DNA of 21,268 nucleotides from Penium margaritaceum (GCA_023375785.1 SZWC01004837.1:114304-135571); one strand, 5' to 3'. Counted from the stretch's first letter, positions 1-9,005 are shown. Numbers and translations are program-made. The notes: generated by a model not told the origin, from the sequence alone.

Positions 1-736
1 CCCATGTGACTGAAAGGTGCACCTGAAAATCGGCGATCCAGTGGGCCGTTGCGCCAAGGTACTTCATGCCGTTCTCTCCCTTCCACCCGTCGGTTGTGAA
101 ATTGATGGCCGACGTCACCTCTGCGAGCATCTTCCTGATGCGCTTGCGGAAGGCAGTTGCAGCAATGAAGATTTGCCTACTGATGGTCATGCGGCCCGGG
201 AGGTCTGCTGCTGGGTTTGCATGCCAGAAGCCACGCTGCAGCCAGTTGCTCTCCATGGACAAGAAGCTGCAATTCTTGTCAATTACGTGCTTCCATATAC
301 AGCTCTGGAAGTAGAGCTTGTTGAAGACTGCTCCAACAGCTACTACTCCTCAGCCAATGACAGTGTTTGCCGCATTCACCCCCACCGCTGTAACCTGCTC
401 AGCTGTGTTGTTCACGGCGTTGACAGTGGCGATCCTCAACTTCTGTGCTACTTCCAACTCCTTTAGCTCCACATATTGCTTCCGGTGCTTGAGGCGCAAA
501 TGTTTCCACAAGGCTGAGGTGGTGCCGTCGTTGTTGGATATGTCTTTGGGACATAGGCCGCACTGGGCACGCGCTCCTTTGACGGGGTCCATTTGCTTTG
601 TGAAGTGATTCCAAACAGCACTTGGTTCCTTCCCCCCTTTGCGCTTGTCACCAACTTCTTCCTTGTCGTCATCGTCATCGGGATCCTCCTCCTCCACAAT
701 CCATGCAGTCTCTGTGACGGCCGCACTCTCGGCCAT
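1..736 (-). pseudogene. hAT transposase N-terminal part with BED zinc finger (hAT-1), runs off left edge
   Basis: Read from 736 leftwards, the protein opens with an acidic stretch, then a BED-type finger: a Trp-Asn-His-Phe start, a C-x2-C pair (CGLC) and an H-x4-H pair (HLRLKH). BED fingers bind DNA at transposon ends. The frame meets one TGA at 350-352, then stays open to the window edge. There it reads as the start of the hAT catalytic core: TTDGWKGENGMKYLGATAHW matches the family pattern in which an Asp-x-Trp block precedes a conserved Tyr-Leu-x-x-Thr-Ala-His-Trp. A gene of this family is usually 600-800 residues, so most of it lies outside. The stop could be a CGA-to-TGA change or an unspliced intron boundary; I favour a mutated codon because the frame continues without a shift. 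No terminal inverted repeat was identified. Confidence 0.85.
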
Positions 737-776
737 GGCAAGTCCAACGATGTCTCAAGCAAAGCCTTTGGTTGAG

Positions 777-857
777 GCTAACTCCTGGAACCGATCAGCG
801 AACACAGGTGCATCCTGTGTCTAGCTTTCCCACCGTGACGCTAACTCCTGGAACCGA
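777..857. repeat. 18-bp direct repeat, 63-bp period
   Basis: GCTAACTCCTGGAACCGA occurs identically at 777-794 and 840-857, just upstream of the hAT-1 start codon and just before the hairpin chain. It could be a small tandem duplication or the flanks of an old insertion. No function is visible. Confidence 0.8.
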
Positions 858-867
858 CTGATGCTGG

Positions 868-1342
868 CTCTGGCCATCGACACCGGCTGCGTCGATGGCC
901 AGAGAGGCTCTGGCCATCGATGGCCGGCTGATGCCGGCTGTGGCCCAGAGCCGGCATCAGTTGCCGTAGGTGGCAACCGCCGACATCTATTATCGATGCC
1001 GACGGATCCATTGAGTGTTCTCGTCGATGCAAAAAAAATCGCCGTGGTGTCATTTGATGGCCATACAGTCGCCAGGTGGGCGGCCATGGACCACCGCAAG
1101 CCAAAAATCTCCATGGATGAATCAACGATGCAGGATCGCCGAACCATTTGCCGGTGTCCACATGCAAGCCACCGGTGAACACACAAGCGTGCAAGGGTGG
1201 CTTCCAATCACCGCGAGGAGATTGCGGCCATTGTTCACTAGCCAGTGAACAATCGCCGCAATCTCCTCGCGGCGATTGTAAGTCGGCCGCCGACTTGCAA
1301 CCGCCAATTCGGGTGATGGCCGACTGTCGGCGGCCATCACCC
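868..1342. repeat. Chain of strong hairpins (foldback-like DNA)
   Basis: No coding frame is convincing here. Instead there are successive inverted repeats: 868-881 with 891-904 (14 bp perfect, 9-nt loop); 928-939 with 949-960 (12 bp perfect, 9-nt loop); 1205-1239 with 1244-1278 (see separate entry); 1280-1287 with 1289-1296 (8 bp perfect, 1-nt loop); 1311-1324 with 1326-1342 (14 bp with a 3-nt bulge). Cores such as TGGCCATCGA and GCCGGC recur in different hairpins. This is typical of foldback elements, MITE debris or a structured LTR. Terminal repeats and target-site duplications were not found. Confidence 0.75.
1205..1278. repeat. 35-bp inverted repeat with 4-nt loop
   Basis: Left arm 1205-1239 and right arm 1244-1278 are complementary at 33 of 35 positions around the loop AGCC. 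The short loop and long arms would form a cruciform in DNA or a stable hairpin in RNA. The two mismatches show that the arms have begun to diverge. Confidence 0.9.
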
Positions 1343-1383
1343 AAACATGTGGACAGAGGCGTTGAACGAACACTCCGGGTTGT

Positions 1384-1384
<1 letters not shown>

Positions 1385-1415
<31 letters not shown>

Positions 1416-1426
1416 ACTCCCCCCCC
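1385..1426. repeat. Poly-C homopolymer (31 C, then ACT, then 8 C)
   Basis: There is an uninterrupted run of 31 cytosines at 1385-1415, then ACT, then 8 more at 1419-1426. The complementary G run could form quadruplex structures. Its exact length is unreliable because homopolymers slip in replication and in sequencing. Confidence 0.95.
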
Positions 1427-1440
1427 ACGTAGCAAAACTG

Positions 1441-1550
1441 AAGGATCCGTGAATCCTGAATCGAACCCACTTCCAGGATCCGGATTTGCGGATCCGGATC
1501 TGGATTCGGGTTCGCGGATAAGATTTGCAAATCCTAAGATCCTGTGTGCA
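1441..1550. repeat. Degenerate GGATCC/GGATTC simple repeat
   Basis: Short units built on GGATCC, GGATTT and GGATCT recur about every 6-10 bases, for example around 1475-1512. The tract is partly self-complementary because GGATCC is palindromic. Frames crossing it give only low-complexity Asp/Pro/Ser/Gly peptides, so I treat it as repeat, not gene. Confidence 0.6.
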
Positions 1551-1641
1551 GCCTTAGTCTTTCCCTCCTCTGCGGCAGCTTCCCCCGGCTTTCTTTTCGT
1601 CTCTGGTTCCTTCCTGGCAGCCCTCGCGCCCGCCTTACATC

Positions 1642-1839
1642 CTACTCCGTCTTCATCACGTGCAGCCATCGGCGGTTCTCCTCGTCATACACAGGAAGTT
1701 CCCTGTCCCAGCTGTCTGGTGCTGGGAAGAGACAGAGGATTCCCACCGCACGCAGCTCCCCCTCGTCCCCTTGGTCCGGCAGGTGTGCCTCTGGCAGCCC
1801 ACCGTGTCGTCTCCCCCGTCCGTTGCGGATTTCAATCAC
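1642..1839 (-). pseudogene. Unrecognised coding fragment downstream of the helical ORF
   Basis: A 65-codon frame overlaps the TGA that ends the long helical frame (1836-1838) and is shifted relative to it. Its peptide ends in a charged segment (YDEENRRWLHVMKTE) that looks more like protein than random translation, and a TAG closes it at 1642. It may be the C-terminal end of the same protein after a frameshift near 1840. A second frame starting at 1669 (Ala-, Lys- and Glu-rich) overlaps it. I recognise no domain. Confidence 0.35.
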
Positions 1840-4310
1840 CTCCGTTTCTTGTCGCGCCGTGCCGTAGCCTCAGAGAGTTGTAGCAAACCTTGCCCCTCCG
1901 CGATGGGCCGATCCTCATCGTCTTCCCGTGGTGACTCGCTGAGTTCTAAGAGCACTACCGCACTTGTCTTCCTCTTGGCTGCTCCACCTGTGGCGGCCTC
2001 CCTTGGTGCCCCTCCGCGCGGAGCTGCTGCGTTAGCTCCCTCTAGGATGGACCGGAGCTGGGCCGGGACCATGTCAGCCGGCATAGGAACTCTGCAAAAC
2101 ACCGCCAGGAGCAGTTTTTCTGCCTAGGCGGCTTCTCGCTGGGCGTGAGCCACCTGTCCTTGGTCGATGCTCGGAAGGGTGCCTTTGGGCGAGAGGCGCT
2201 GCTTCCTATGCTTGGCGGAGGGTTCTCCAGCGGTGCTCTCGTCTGCCGCTTGCTTCCCTTGATCCCATTGGCGGGACGTCGGTGTTGTCTCCGCAGATGG
2301 GGCCTGCCCGCCTGGGGCCTGCTCCTTGTGTGGGGTGGTCATGCGGCTGACAGAAGCGGCGTAGGATGGGGTGATTTGCTTGCTGGTGGCAGTGGATGTC
2401 GCTGCCTTTTTGGTCAGCGCTGCCACTGCTGCGTGGAGCCTGGCCTTCATGCCAAGTGAGGCCACCGACGTGGCAGGTTGCAGTGCGTCCTCTCGTGCCT
2501 CTTTCTATGCAGCTGCTGCCCCTGTCATGACCATGCCTCGTGCTTCCTTCTTTGTCTTCTTGGCCTTCTGCCCCTCCGCCGCTCGTAGTGGTGTGCCCCC
2601 AGCCGTCACCTGCCCCATTGTGTCCCACTTGGCAGCTTTTCTGGCTGCCACCGCCTTTGCCGCCTCCGCTGCTGCCCGTTCTTCCGCTGCCCTTCTCTCC
2701 GTGACCTGTCTAGGTGTTGCCGCCGCCGCTTCTACTGCTGCTCATTCAGCTGCTGCCTTCTCTGCTACTGCCACCTTTGCCCTTATCGCCGCTCGTTCAG
2801 CCACCGCCTTCTCTTCTCCTGCCGCTACTTCCCTTGCCGCTCCTTGAGCAACCGCCCTCTCTTCTGCCGCTTTCGCGGCTGCTTGCTCCACCACCGCCTT
2901 GCATTCTGCTATCGCATACACTTCTACCACAAGATCTGCAGCTACTCTTTTCGTCGCCGCTTTCGCTTCTTTCCTCTACTCCTCCTCCTCTTGTTGCCAC
3001 ACAGCTTGCAGTTTTTCCTGTGTCTACGTGAGCTCGGGAGAGTCCTGGAGGTATTCCTGGGCCTCTTCCGCCTCAGCGACACTTCGGTTCTTTTCCTCCC
3101 TGCACACCTCATCGGCTTCCTTGACCCAGTGCCGCACCACCTCCTCTCTCAGCGACTGGCCTGTTTGTTGGAGCGCCGTCCATAGTTCTTCCGCCACTAA
3201 GGCCCCGATCCAGGTGTGCGATACACCCTCAAGCGACAATCACCAACATTTTTCGATGGCCTTCTGCCAGCCATTGCATCGTCATTCTACCGCGGTGATG
3301 TGTGCAATCTCCTAGGGCATGTAGTACGTTCCCCACCTAGCGAAGGTGAAGCGGAGGGGGTTACCCCACCTCCACTCATCTGTCGCATATTTCCTACGCG
3401 GGGCCTCCGCCGCCCCTACTTGCATCTGGTGCGCGTGGTAGATAGTAAGGGCCCGGGCTCGCTCCTGGAGGAGGTGCACATATCGTCGCGTGGGGTCTTG
3501 CTTCTGGTCCCGGCGTACCTTGATCCACCACTGGCGGGCGGCTTCCACAGAGAGGTCCGACCGGTCCGTGTCAAGGAATTCTGCCACGCCCATCATTTTG
3601 CGCGCTTGCTCCGGGTGGAGGTTCAAGACATCGTGTAGCGCCGTAATGAGACGCTCCGTGCCTGCTATTTCCAGCAACTGCACTTGTCGCCCATGCTGCC
3701 CGAGGGCCATGGCACCTTTGGCCGCGCCCTTCAGGACCACCTGCTAGGCTCGCCCGAAGAACAACTCTGCCAGTTCCGCACGGATCACCACTAGGAGCTT
3801 GGTGTGTAGGTGAAATAGGACACTGTTGACCACGTCCAGCAGGCGAGAAGCCTTGGGTTGATCCCCGCTGTCCCCAGAGCTCTCCTCCTCCAGATTGGTC
3901 CGCGCGCCCTCCATCACTGTTCCTGCACTGAGCAAAGGGTGCGCTGCCTCTCGAGGTTGGTGGAGGATACGAGTACGCGGTGGGTGCGGAGGAGACAGGT
4001 GGTGGTGGTACGCCGGTTGGTGCCGTTGGCACGACTGCTGCTGCTAGGGGTGCAGCTGCTGATGATTCCGTGCTTCTAGAGGGTTGTCCTAGCATTGGTT
4101 CTATGGGGGCAGGTCTCAGCGAGGCTGCAGCAGCTGCTGCAGGGGGTGTCTTCCTGTGTGCTGTGGAATGTCCTGCACTGGCAGCGGGTGCCGCGGCTCG
4201 TCCTGCGGGGTTTCTCTACAGTTGTCGTCTTGAGGGGCCACCCCCCCTTGTTAAAGGCGCAATCTCCGCACCAGAAGGGCGAGCCATTTGCGAGGCTTCT
4301 CCACAGTTCA
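1836..4310 (-). pseudogene. Long Gln/Ala-rich, largely helical protein of unknown family, broken by stops
   Basis: One reading frame is coherent for about 2.4 kb. It begins with a Gln/Pro/His-rich segment (about 4300-3950) and passes to a helical, non-repetitive part with several Trp residues (about 3930-3250; HLHTKLLVVIRAELAELFFG, ARQWWIKVRRDQKQ). Next is a long Ala/Glu/Lys/Arg heptad-like segment (about 3240-2540) expected to form coiled coil, then a basic tail ending DKKRR before TGA 1836-1838. Reading through requires TAA 4251, TAGs at 4101, 4089, 4044, 3744, 3312, 3024, 2976, 2505 and 2124, and TGAs at 4308, 4116, 3282, 3240 and 2742. There are no shifts in between. It follows the second protease on the same strand, so it may be an extra ORF of the gypsy element or the gag of another element. 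The family is unknown to me. Confidence 0.6.
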
Positions 4311-4812
4311 AACCAGAGCTACGTGTGAGGCAGCGGGTGATTCGAGCGCCGGTGCTGGCCGGTTCACTAACCATGGGAGAAGGGAGTGGGAGTGGTCGGG
4401 GAAATGTAAAAAGCAAAGTAAAGGAACGAATGCCAGAAGCAGAAATGAGTGTGAGGACGCCGGCGCCCAGCAATACATCGGCTTGGCACGACGCGAGCCA
4501 GTCCGCCACTAGGAGTATGTCGTATGTTCGCACGTCGCATACCTGAACTATGTGTGGCGCATGAACATTCGCCACTTGCATGGGGAGGGCCGTGATCTGA
4601 CCAATGGGCGCATTGATAGCGCCACTTGAGATGGAGAAGCGGAGTCGGGTGGGTTCTAGGAGATGGGAGATGTTCAGGGTGCTGACCATCCGCAGCGTGA
4701 TGGTGGTGTGTGTGGCACCAGTGTCCACGATCGCCACAAAATTGCTGCCACACACACAGACATAGCACCAGGCCATGTGGATCTCGGTGCATGCGGGTGG
4801 TGCAGGAATCAT
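4216..4812 (-). pseudogene. Retropepsin-like aspartic protease domain 2, intact DTGA motif
   Basis: Near residue 30 of this frame is the catalytic motif IVDTGATHTT (Asp codon 4723-4725), followed about 75 residues later by YDILLVADWL, which matches the family's conserved ILG-x-D-[WF]-L strand with the Gly replaced by Val. Retropepsins cleave Gag-Pol into working proteins as homodimers. The domain is clearly homologous to protease 1 at 6816-7493: both share a Cys-x-x-x-x-Gly lead-in, GATHTT, LPMQV and YDILL. It begins after a frame change from the upstream linker (TGA at 4809-4811) and the frame ends at TAG 4216. Finding a protease after RNase H is unusual, as it normally precedes RT. Confidence 0.8.
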
Positions 4813-5423
4813 GGGAGCGGGAGCCTAAGTGCGCATTGCATGAACAGCGGCTGTTCGTACGTGGGAGTAAGCTGTGAGGACCTCCTGTGCAACCATGCAC
4901 ACACCGGTGTCGCGGTTGAGGGAACAGGAGAGGCGGATAACAAAGGAGGAGAGGGGGGGTTGATGGAGGAGAAGAGGGCATGGAGATGGTCCGTGGACGC
5001 ATGAGAGTGAAAGAGAAAGTCAACCAAGGGCAGGGGGTGGCGGTCATCCAGGAGAGGGGAGGCAGAGGGGGCATTCAGTGCTGGTGGAGGATGGACGATG
5101 GGCGGGGCAGCAGAGGTGACACAATGGGGTTGCGGAAGAGTAGAGCGCATGGGGAGGTGTGTGGCAATCTCCTCTAGGGTCCATCCGCAGATCGTAGGGT
5201 TGTACCGGCGGGCAAGCTGGAGGCTATCGACGAGAAGGGCAAGAAGGGTTTCCGCGGAATCCGGGTCCATGGAGGAGTCCAGCTCAGACAACACCTGGTG
5301 TGCAACGTCCCGCTCATCATCAGTGAATTCTTGGGCAACACCCTCCCACTGGGGGTCGGGATCAGCAGGGGAAGGCGCGGGTAGCTCCTCCACAAGATCC
5401 TCCTGCTGATCCGCGGGGGTTGG
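4809..5423 (-). pseudogene. Acidic then Pro/Ser-rich linker between RNase H and protease 2
   Basis: The frame of RNase H continues past TGA 5424-5426 without a shift into about 200 codons. The first half is acidic and helical (QEFTDDERDVAHQVLSELD) and the second is Pro/Ser/Ala/His-rich and probably disordered. It stops at TGA 4809-4811, where the protease 2 frame begins. In ordinary gypsy pol the integrase would start here; no HHCC zinc site or DDE motif is visible. I recognise no known domain. Frame continuity suggests it belonged to the same polyprotein. Confidence 0.55.
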
Positions 5424-6001
5424 TCATGCCTCATGGGGAAGGCGACTAAGGGCGTCAGCGTTGCGGTTGGCGAGAGCGGGCTGGTACTTCATTTTCATGT
5501 TATAGCCTTGTAGGAGAAGAGCCCACTTAGCCAGGATACCCTCGTAGTTCTGAGTGGTGAGGAGCCACTGGAGTGCCTGGTGGTCAGTGAAGACAGTGAA
5601 GGGCTTGCCTTTCTTGATGTAATCACGGAAATGCTGGAAAGCCCAAAGGCCAGGCACTCGCCCTTGACTGGTGGGTACTTCTGCTCACCATCCGTCAGCG
5701 CTCGACTCACGTAGGCAATCACCCGTTGGACAAGTTCTTCGACCGTTTGCGACAACACTGCGCCGAGTCCATCCCGCGACCAGTCGGTGGTCATAGAGAA
5801 AGGTAGGTTCAATTGAGGATACTCCAACATGGGCGCGGTAACCAGCCGATGCTTGATCGCTGCCCAAGCCGTGGCACGTCTTGATGGGTGAGCTGCTGTA
5901 GGGGGCGGATGATGCGGGCGTGGTCGCGGAAAAACTTGCCGTAGAAGGAGACAAATCTGAGGAAAACTTTGACCTCCGCCGCAATTGTAGGTTGGCGCCA
6001 C
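5424..6001 (-). pseudogene. Gypsy RNase H domain (frameshifted)
   Basis: The segment 6001-5665 carries the connection and first half: AWAAIKHRLVTAPML, then the first catalytic Asp in TTDWSRDGLGAVL (Asp codon 5783-5785), then the Glu-containing GECLAF. A frame change near 5660 moves to the frame ending at 5424, with LWAFQHFRDYIKKGKPFTVF, the catalytic TDHQAL (Asp near 5585) and the family-typical end NADALSRLP. RNase H removes the RNA template during reverse transcription. The active-site residues I can see are intact, so damage is limited to the frameshift and a small deletion at the RT/RNase H junction near 5890. Confidence 0.85.
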
Positions 6002-6779
6002 TCTTGGACCGCCGCAATCTTTTCAAGGTCCGTCTTAATACCGTCTGCACTCATGAAAAATCCCAAGAATTCCATTTATGCTACAGTGATGGAGCACTTT
6101 GCGGCTTTCAGCTTGAGGTTGGCAGCACAGAGAGCGGAGAAGACAGCGGTGAGAGATGAGAAGAGCTCCGCGAAGCTGTGGCCCGCAACCATGATGTCGT
6201 CAATGTAGCAACTCACATTGGGGATGCCGCGGAGCGTGGAGTCCATCACACACTGGACGGTCGTGCTGGCGTTGCGGAGGCCAAAGGGCATGCGCGTGAA
6301 GGCGTAGAGTCCTTCCGGTGTTACGAGGCAGTCTTGGCGATGGAATCTGGATGCATGGGGACAGCATGGAAAGCCACCTTGACCAGGTTGGCGCGCCAGG
6401 GGCTCACGATGGGGACGATCACCCCTTGTGCCTTCAACTCCGCCAGACCTTCCGTGATGATCTGCTCCTGGTCAGGGAGTATGCGACGGACCTTATGCTT
6501 GGTTGGGACAGCTGTCCCAGTGGAGATGACGAGGAAGGTATCAACTGCCCCAAGGTCCGTCACCGAACCAGCAAAGATATCAGAGAAGAAGTGGAGGAGG
6601 TCGCGGAAGTCCTGTTTTTGTGGTTGAGAAAGATGGGGATGCAGCATGTGGTTCCAGCGAGGGGGCGGCGGCTGTGCCCGGGCGTGGATAGGGTAAAACT
6701 CTTCTTCGTCGTCCAGGGGAAGGCCTTTGCCAAACACCTGCTCTCCCCTCTGCCACAACCCAAGGAGGTTCCTCCGCAC
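5890..6779 (-). pseudogene. Gypsy reverse transcriptase with internal deletion and frameshifts
   Basis: The N-terminal RT block is present: SDIFAGSVTDLGAVDTF, then the KVRRILP and ELKAQGVI-SPW motifs. After LVKV (about 6375) the sequence jumps directly to FHAVPMHPDSIAKTA. By comparison with the family, about 50-60 residues holding the DYR motif and the first catalytic Asp are missing. One lost base near 6325 shifts frame into TPEGLYAFTRMPFGLRNAS and the catalytic YIDD box (6196-6207). After KCS comes an in-frame TAA (6076-6078), then EFLGFFMSADG and the thumb region, until the frame changes again near 5890. The enzyme would copy element RNA into cDNA; this copy cannot. Confidence 0.9.
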
Positions 6780-6815
6780 GCCTGGTTCTGCAACATCCGT
6801 GGTAAGCTCATGACA

Positions 6816-7493
6816 TTATGCGGTCGGGACTTGCTCCGTGTCGAGTGTTTCCTCCCTGGGCACCGGGTCATGCGGGGAACAGGTGTGCGAGTCTTCTTGT
6901 GTGGCGTCAAGGAGGGATAAGGGCTCACCGTTGGTGACGGGCACCATTACCCGGTCTCCGATTGTGATGAAGATGTACTCCTTTGTGCTGGTTGCGGATG
7001 TGAGTTGCATGACGCCAAGGGAAAAAAGAAGGTTGACCTGACGCGGTCGAAGGTAGTCCATGCCCAGGAGAATGTCGTAAGTCCGGGCCCTCATGACCTG
7101 AACGTGCACTAGTTTGTGGAGAGATCCCACTTGCATTGGAAGCCCATGTACTTCTCCGTCCCCGTAGTCCATTCTGCCCGCCGAATTGCTAAACAACCGG
7201 CGCATAGGAAGGACGTGGTCTGCCCAGCCGACCACGAGGAGTACGCACAGGGCGACCGTAGTGTGGGTTGCTCCAGTGTTGATGATGGCGAGGAACATCT
7301 GCCCGCAGATCCAAACCACACAATAGGCAACCTCATAGTGAGAGTCGTCACGTCTGGGTGGTTCCAAGGGTTGCAGAACCCATCCCCTGTCCCATTCCGC
7401 TATGTTCAGGGCTACTGGTGTCTCTGGCACAACTCGACGGGTGTTCAAAGTGCCATGCAGCGGTGTGGTGCAGTTGAGGGACATGCCGACAGT
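6816..7493 (-). pseudogene. Retropepsin-like aspartic protease domain 1 with Asp-to-Asn active site
   Basis: The frame opens after TAG 7494-7496 and continues without a shift towards RT. The active-site loop reads INTGATHTT: the catalytic Asp of the DTGA motif is Asn (codon AAC at 7278-7280, one G-to-A change from GAC). Further on, YDILLGMDYL fits the conserved ILG-x-D-x-L strand. Retropepsins need one Asp from each subunit, so this version should be inactive unless the Asn is deamidated or a partner supplies activity. The tail after YIFITIGDRVMV is acidic and Ser/Thr-rich. A related domain with an intact Asp lies at 4216-4812. Confidence 0.85.
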
Positions 7494-8147
7494 CTAGAGG
7501 CAGTGATTGGTCCTGGTGAATTCCTCTTTCAGCCACGGAGCAAGCTCAGGGTGGATGCGGAGGAAATCAAAGACGTTCACAGTTGTGATGGGGGTGGTGA
7601 ACAGCTTATCCACTAGGTCTGTGGGGTCTTTCGTAGCTGTGGGAGTAGTGCGGGGATCAGATGAGGGTGCCGTAGCAGTTGGGCCTTCTTTACACGGGGG
7701 ATCCGCAGGGCGGCGCTTCTCAGCGGAGCGCACAGAACGGGCTGCAATGGCATCCTACAGCCGAGCTTCAACAGCTTCCGCCTTCCGCCGCAGGTCATTT
7801 TGCACTTATGCTGGCTCCTGCATTCCCCATTTGCGGAGTCCGTGCTGGCGAGCACGGGTGATGAGTTACGCTTCCTCAGGGGTGGGAGGTACTTATGTAA
7901 TCTTGTTGTCAGCCATAGGTAGACCCAGCTTGACATTGCGTGCGGTGTCCGCGGGGTTCGGGATTGGCTGTGGGTTTGGCAAAATGCCTTGGCCAGTTCC
8001 TTGTCCGGACTGAGGCTGGCTAGTTGGGGGCGGGCGCGGTTACTGCTGCTGCTGGCGCTGCTGACCTGGCCATGGCTGGTTGTAGTATTGCTGCCACTGT
8101 TGGACCATGGGATCTTGGTGGACTAGATCAAGGCGCGGAGCCACTTG
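7494..8147 (-). pseudogene. Gag-Pol linker, Gln-rich then charged helical, full of in-frame TAR codons
   Basis: Directly after the Gag stop (TGA 8148-8150) the same frame continues for about 218 codons to protease 1. It begins with a Gln-rich stretch (QQWQQYYNQPWPGQQRQQQQ), continues through Pro/Gln-rich and charged helical segments (around the Arg-Lys-rich part at 7755-7808) and ends with FDFLRIHPELAPWLKEEF. In-frame stops are TAA at 8040, 7893, 7866 and 7806 and TAG at 7755 and 7494; each falls where Gln is natural, for example after four Gln codons at 8040. No known domain is visible. It is probably a spacer region of the polyprotein. Confidence 0.6.
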
Positions 8148-9005
8148 TCAACGGCGAGGGCAGTCGAGGGCAATGTGTTCCAGGCTTTGGCAGGTGTAGC
8201 AGGTCTTGAGCATCTGCTGCGGTGGCTGAGTCTGCGAGGAGGAGGGTGCGTAGGTGTCTCTGCCCTGGTGCTGCCACGTAGACCACTGTCGGGTGGAAAT
8301 GGCCTTAGCATCCTGCGCCGCGTCTTGGAGAGAATGGTAGCGGTCACCGATCATGAGGCTACTGGCCTCATCTGGGAGTGCGCGGATGAGGTTTTGCAGG
8401 AGGACCCACAATGGGAGGCCTTTTCCCTGCGGGTTCTTGGCCACTGAAGCCCAGGTTAGGAGCTGGTCCAGGAATCTGCAGATGTCGTCATCCTTGCGCA
8501 TGACCTCCTTTTCGATCTTCCTCAGAGCGTCCTCCTTTGTCAGTGGCTTGAGGCGCTCAATGAGGGCGTTGCCAAATTCTTCGAAGGATGGGAAGGGTGC
8601 CCGCGCATTGTACCAGTCTCCCGCAGCCCCCTGAAGGTGGAGTTCTGCGGTGGCGAGGCAAGGGTCGGGTGGAATTCGGCCAATGCTGGCGTAGAGGGTG
8701 ATTTGTTTGAGCCAAATCCAGGGGTCTTCCTCTGGGACGCCCCTGAAGGAATCTAGCCGTGGGAGATTCGCAGATTCATAGCGAATAAAGTGCAGCTGAG
8801 GCACGATGCTGTGGTTAGTCGTCAATGCTGTCACAAAATGCAAAGGTGGGGGGGTAATAGGTTGAGCTGTGGAGTAGCCGGTGTGAATCTGCATCGATGG
8901 CTATCCCGTGGGCATGTGAGGGCCTGGCTGTGTGGGTGGGGGAAGCATGTACCAGGAAGAGGCGATTGGTGTTGAGGTGGTGTAGGGCATGGAGAAGAAT
9001 GGCAT
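8148..9005 (-). pseudogene. Ty3/gypsy Gag capsid with CCHC zinc knuckle
   Basis: From the Met at 9003-9005 the frame runs through Pro-rich sequence, crosses TAG 8901-8903 and enters the capsid-like part at 8894. The Retrotrans_gag pattern is visible: DPWIWLKQITLYAS, then AELHLQGAAGDWYNARAPFPSFEEF and a Leu-rich helical tail. At the C-terminus CYTCQSLEHIALDC fits C-x2-C-x4-H-x4-C, a zinc knuckle that binds element RNA, although the usual Gly before the His is not present. The frame ends at TGA 8148-8150, with coherent coding sequence continuing in phase into pol. Translation probably began further upstream, in the Gln-rich region after a shift near 9160. Confidence 0.85.

Noticed and set aside
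841-1530. Minus frame of 229 codons across the hairpin chain
   Set aside because: It includes a poly-Gly run from the poly-C tract and hairpin DNA, and shows no coding signature.
2371-3315. Plus-strand Ala-, Leu/Pro- and Ser/Cys-rich frames
   Set aside because: They are antisense readings of the Ala/Glu/Lys-rich coiled-coil frame and have no motif of their own.
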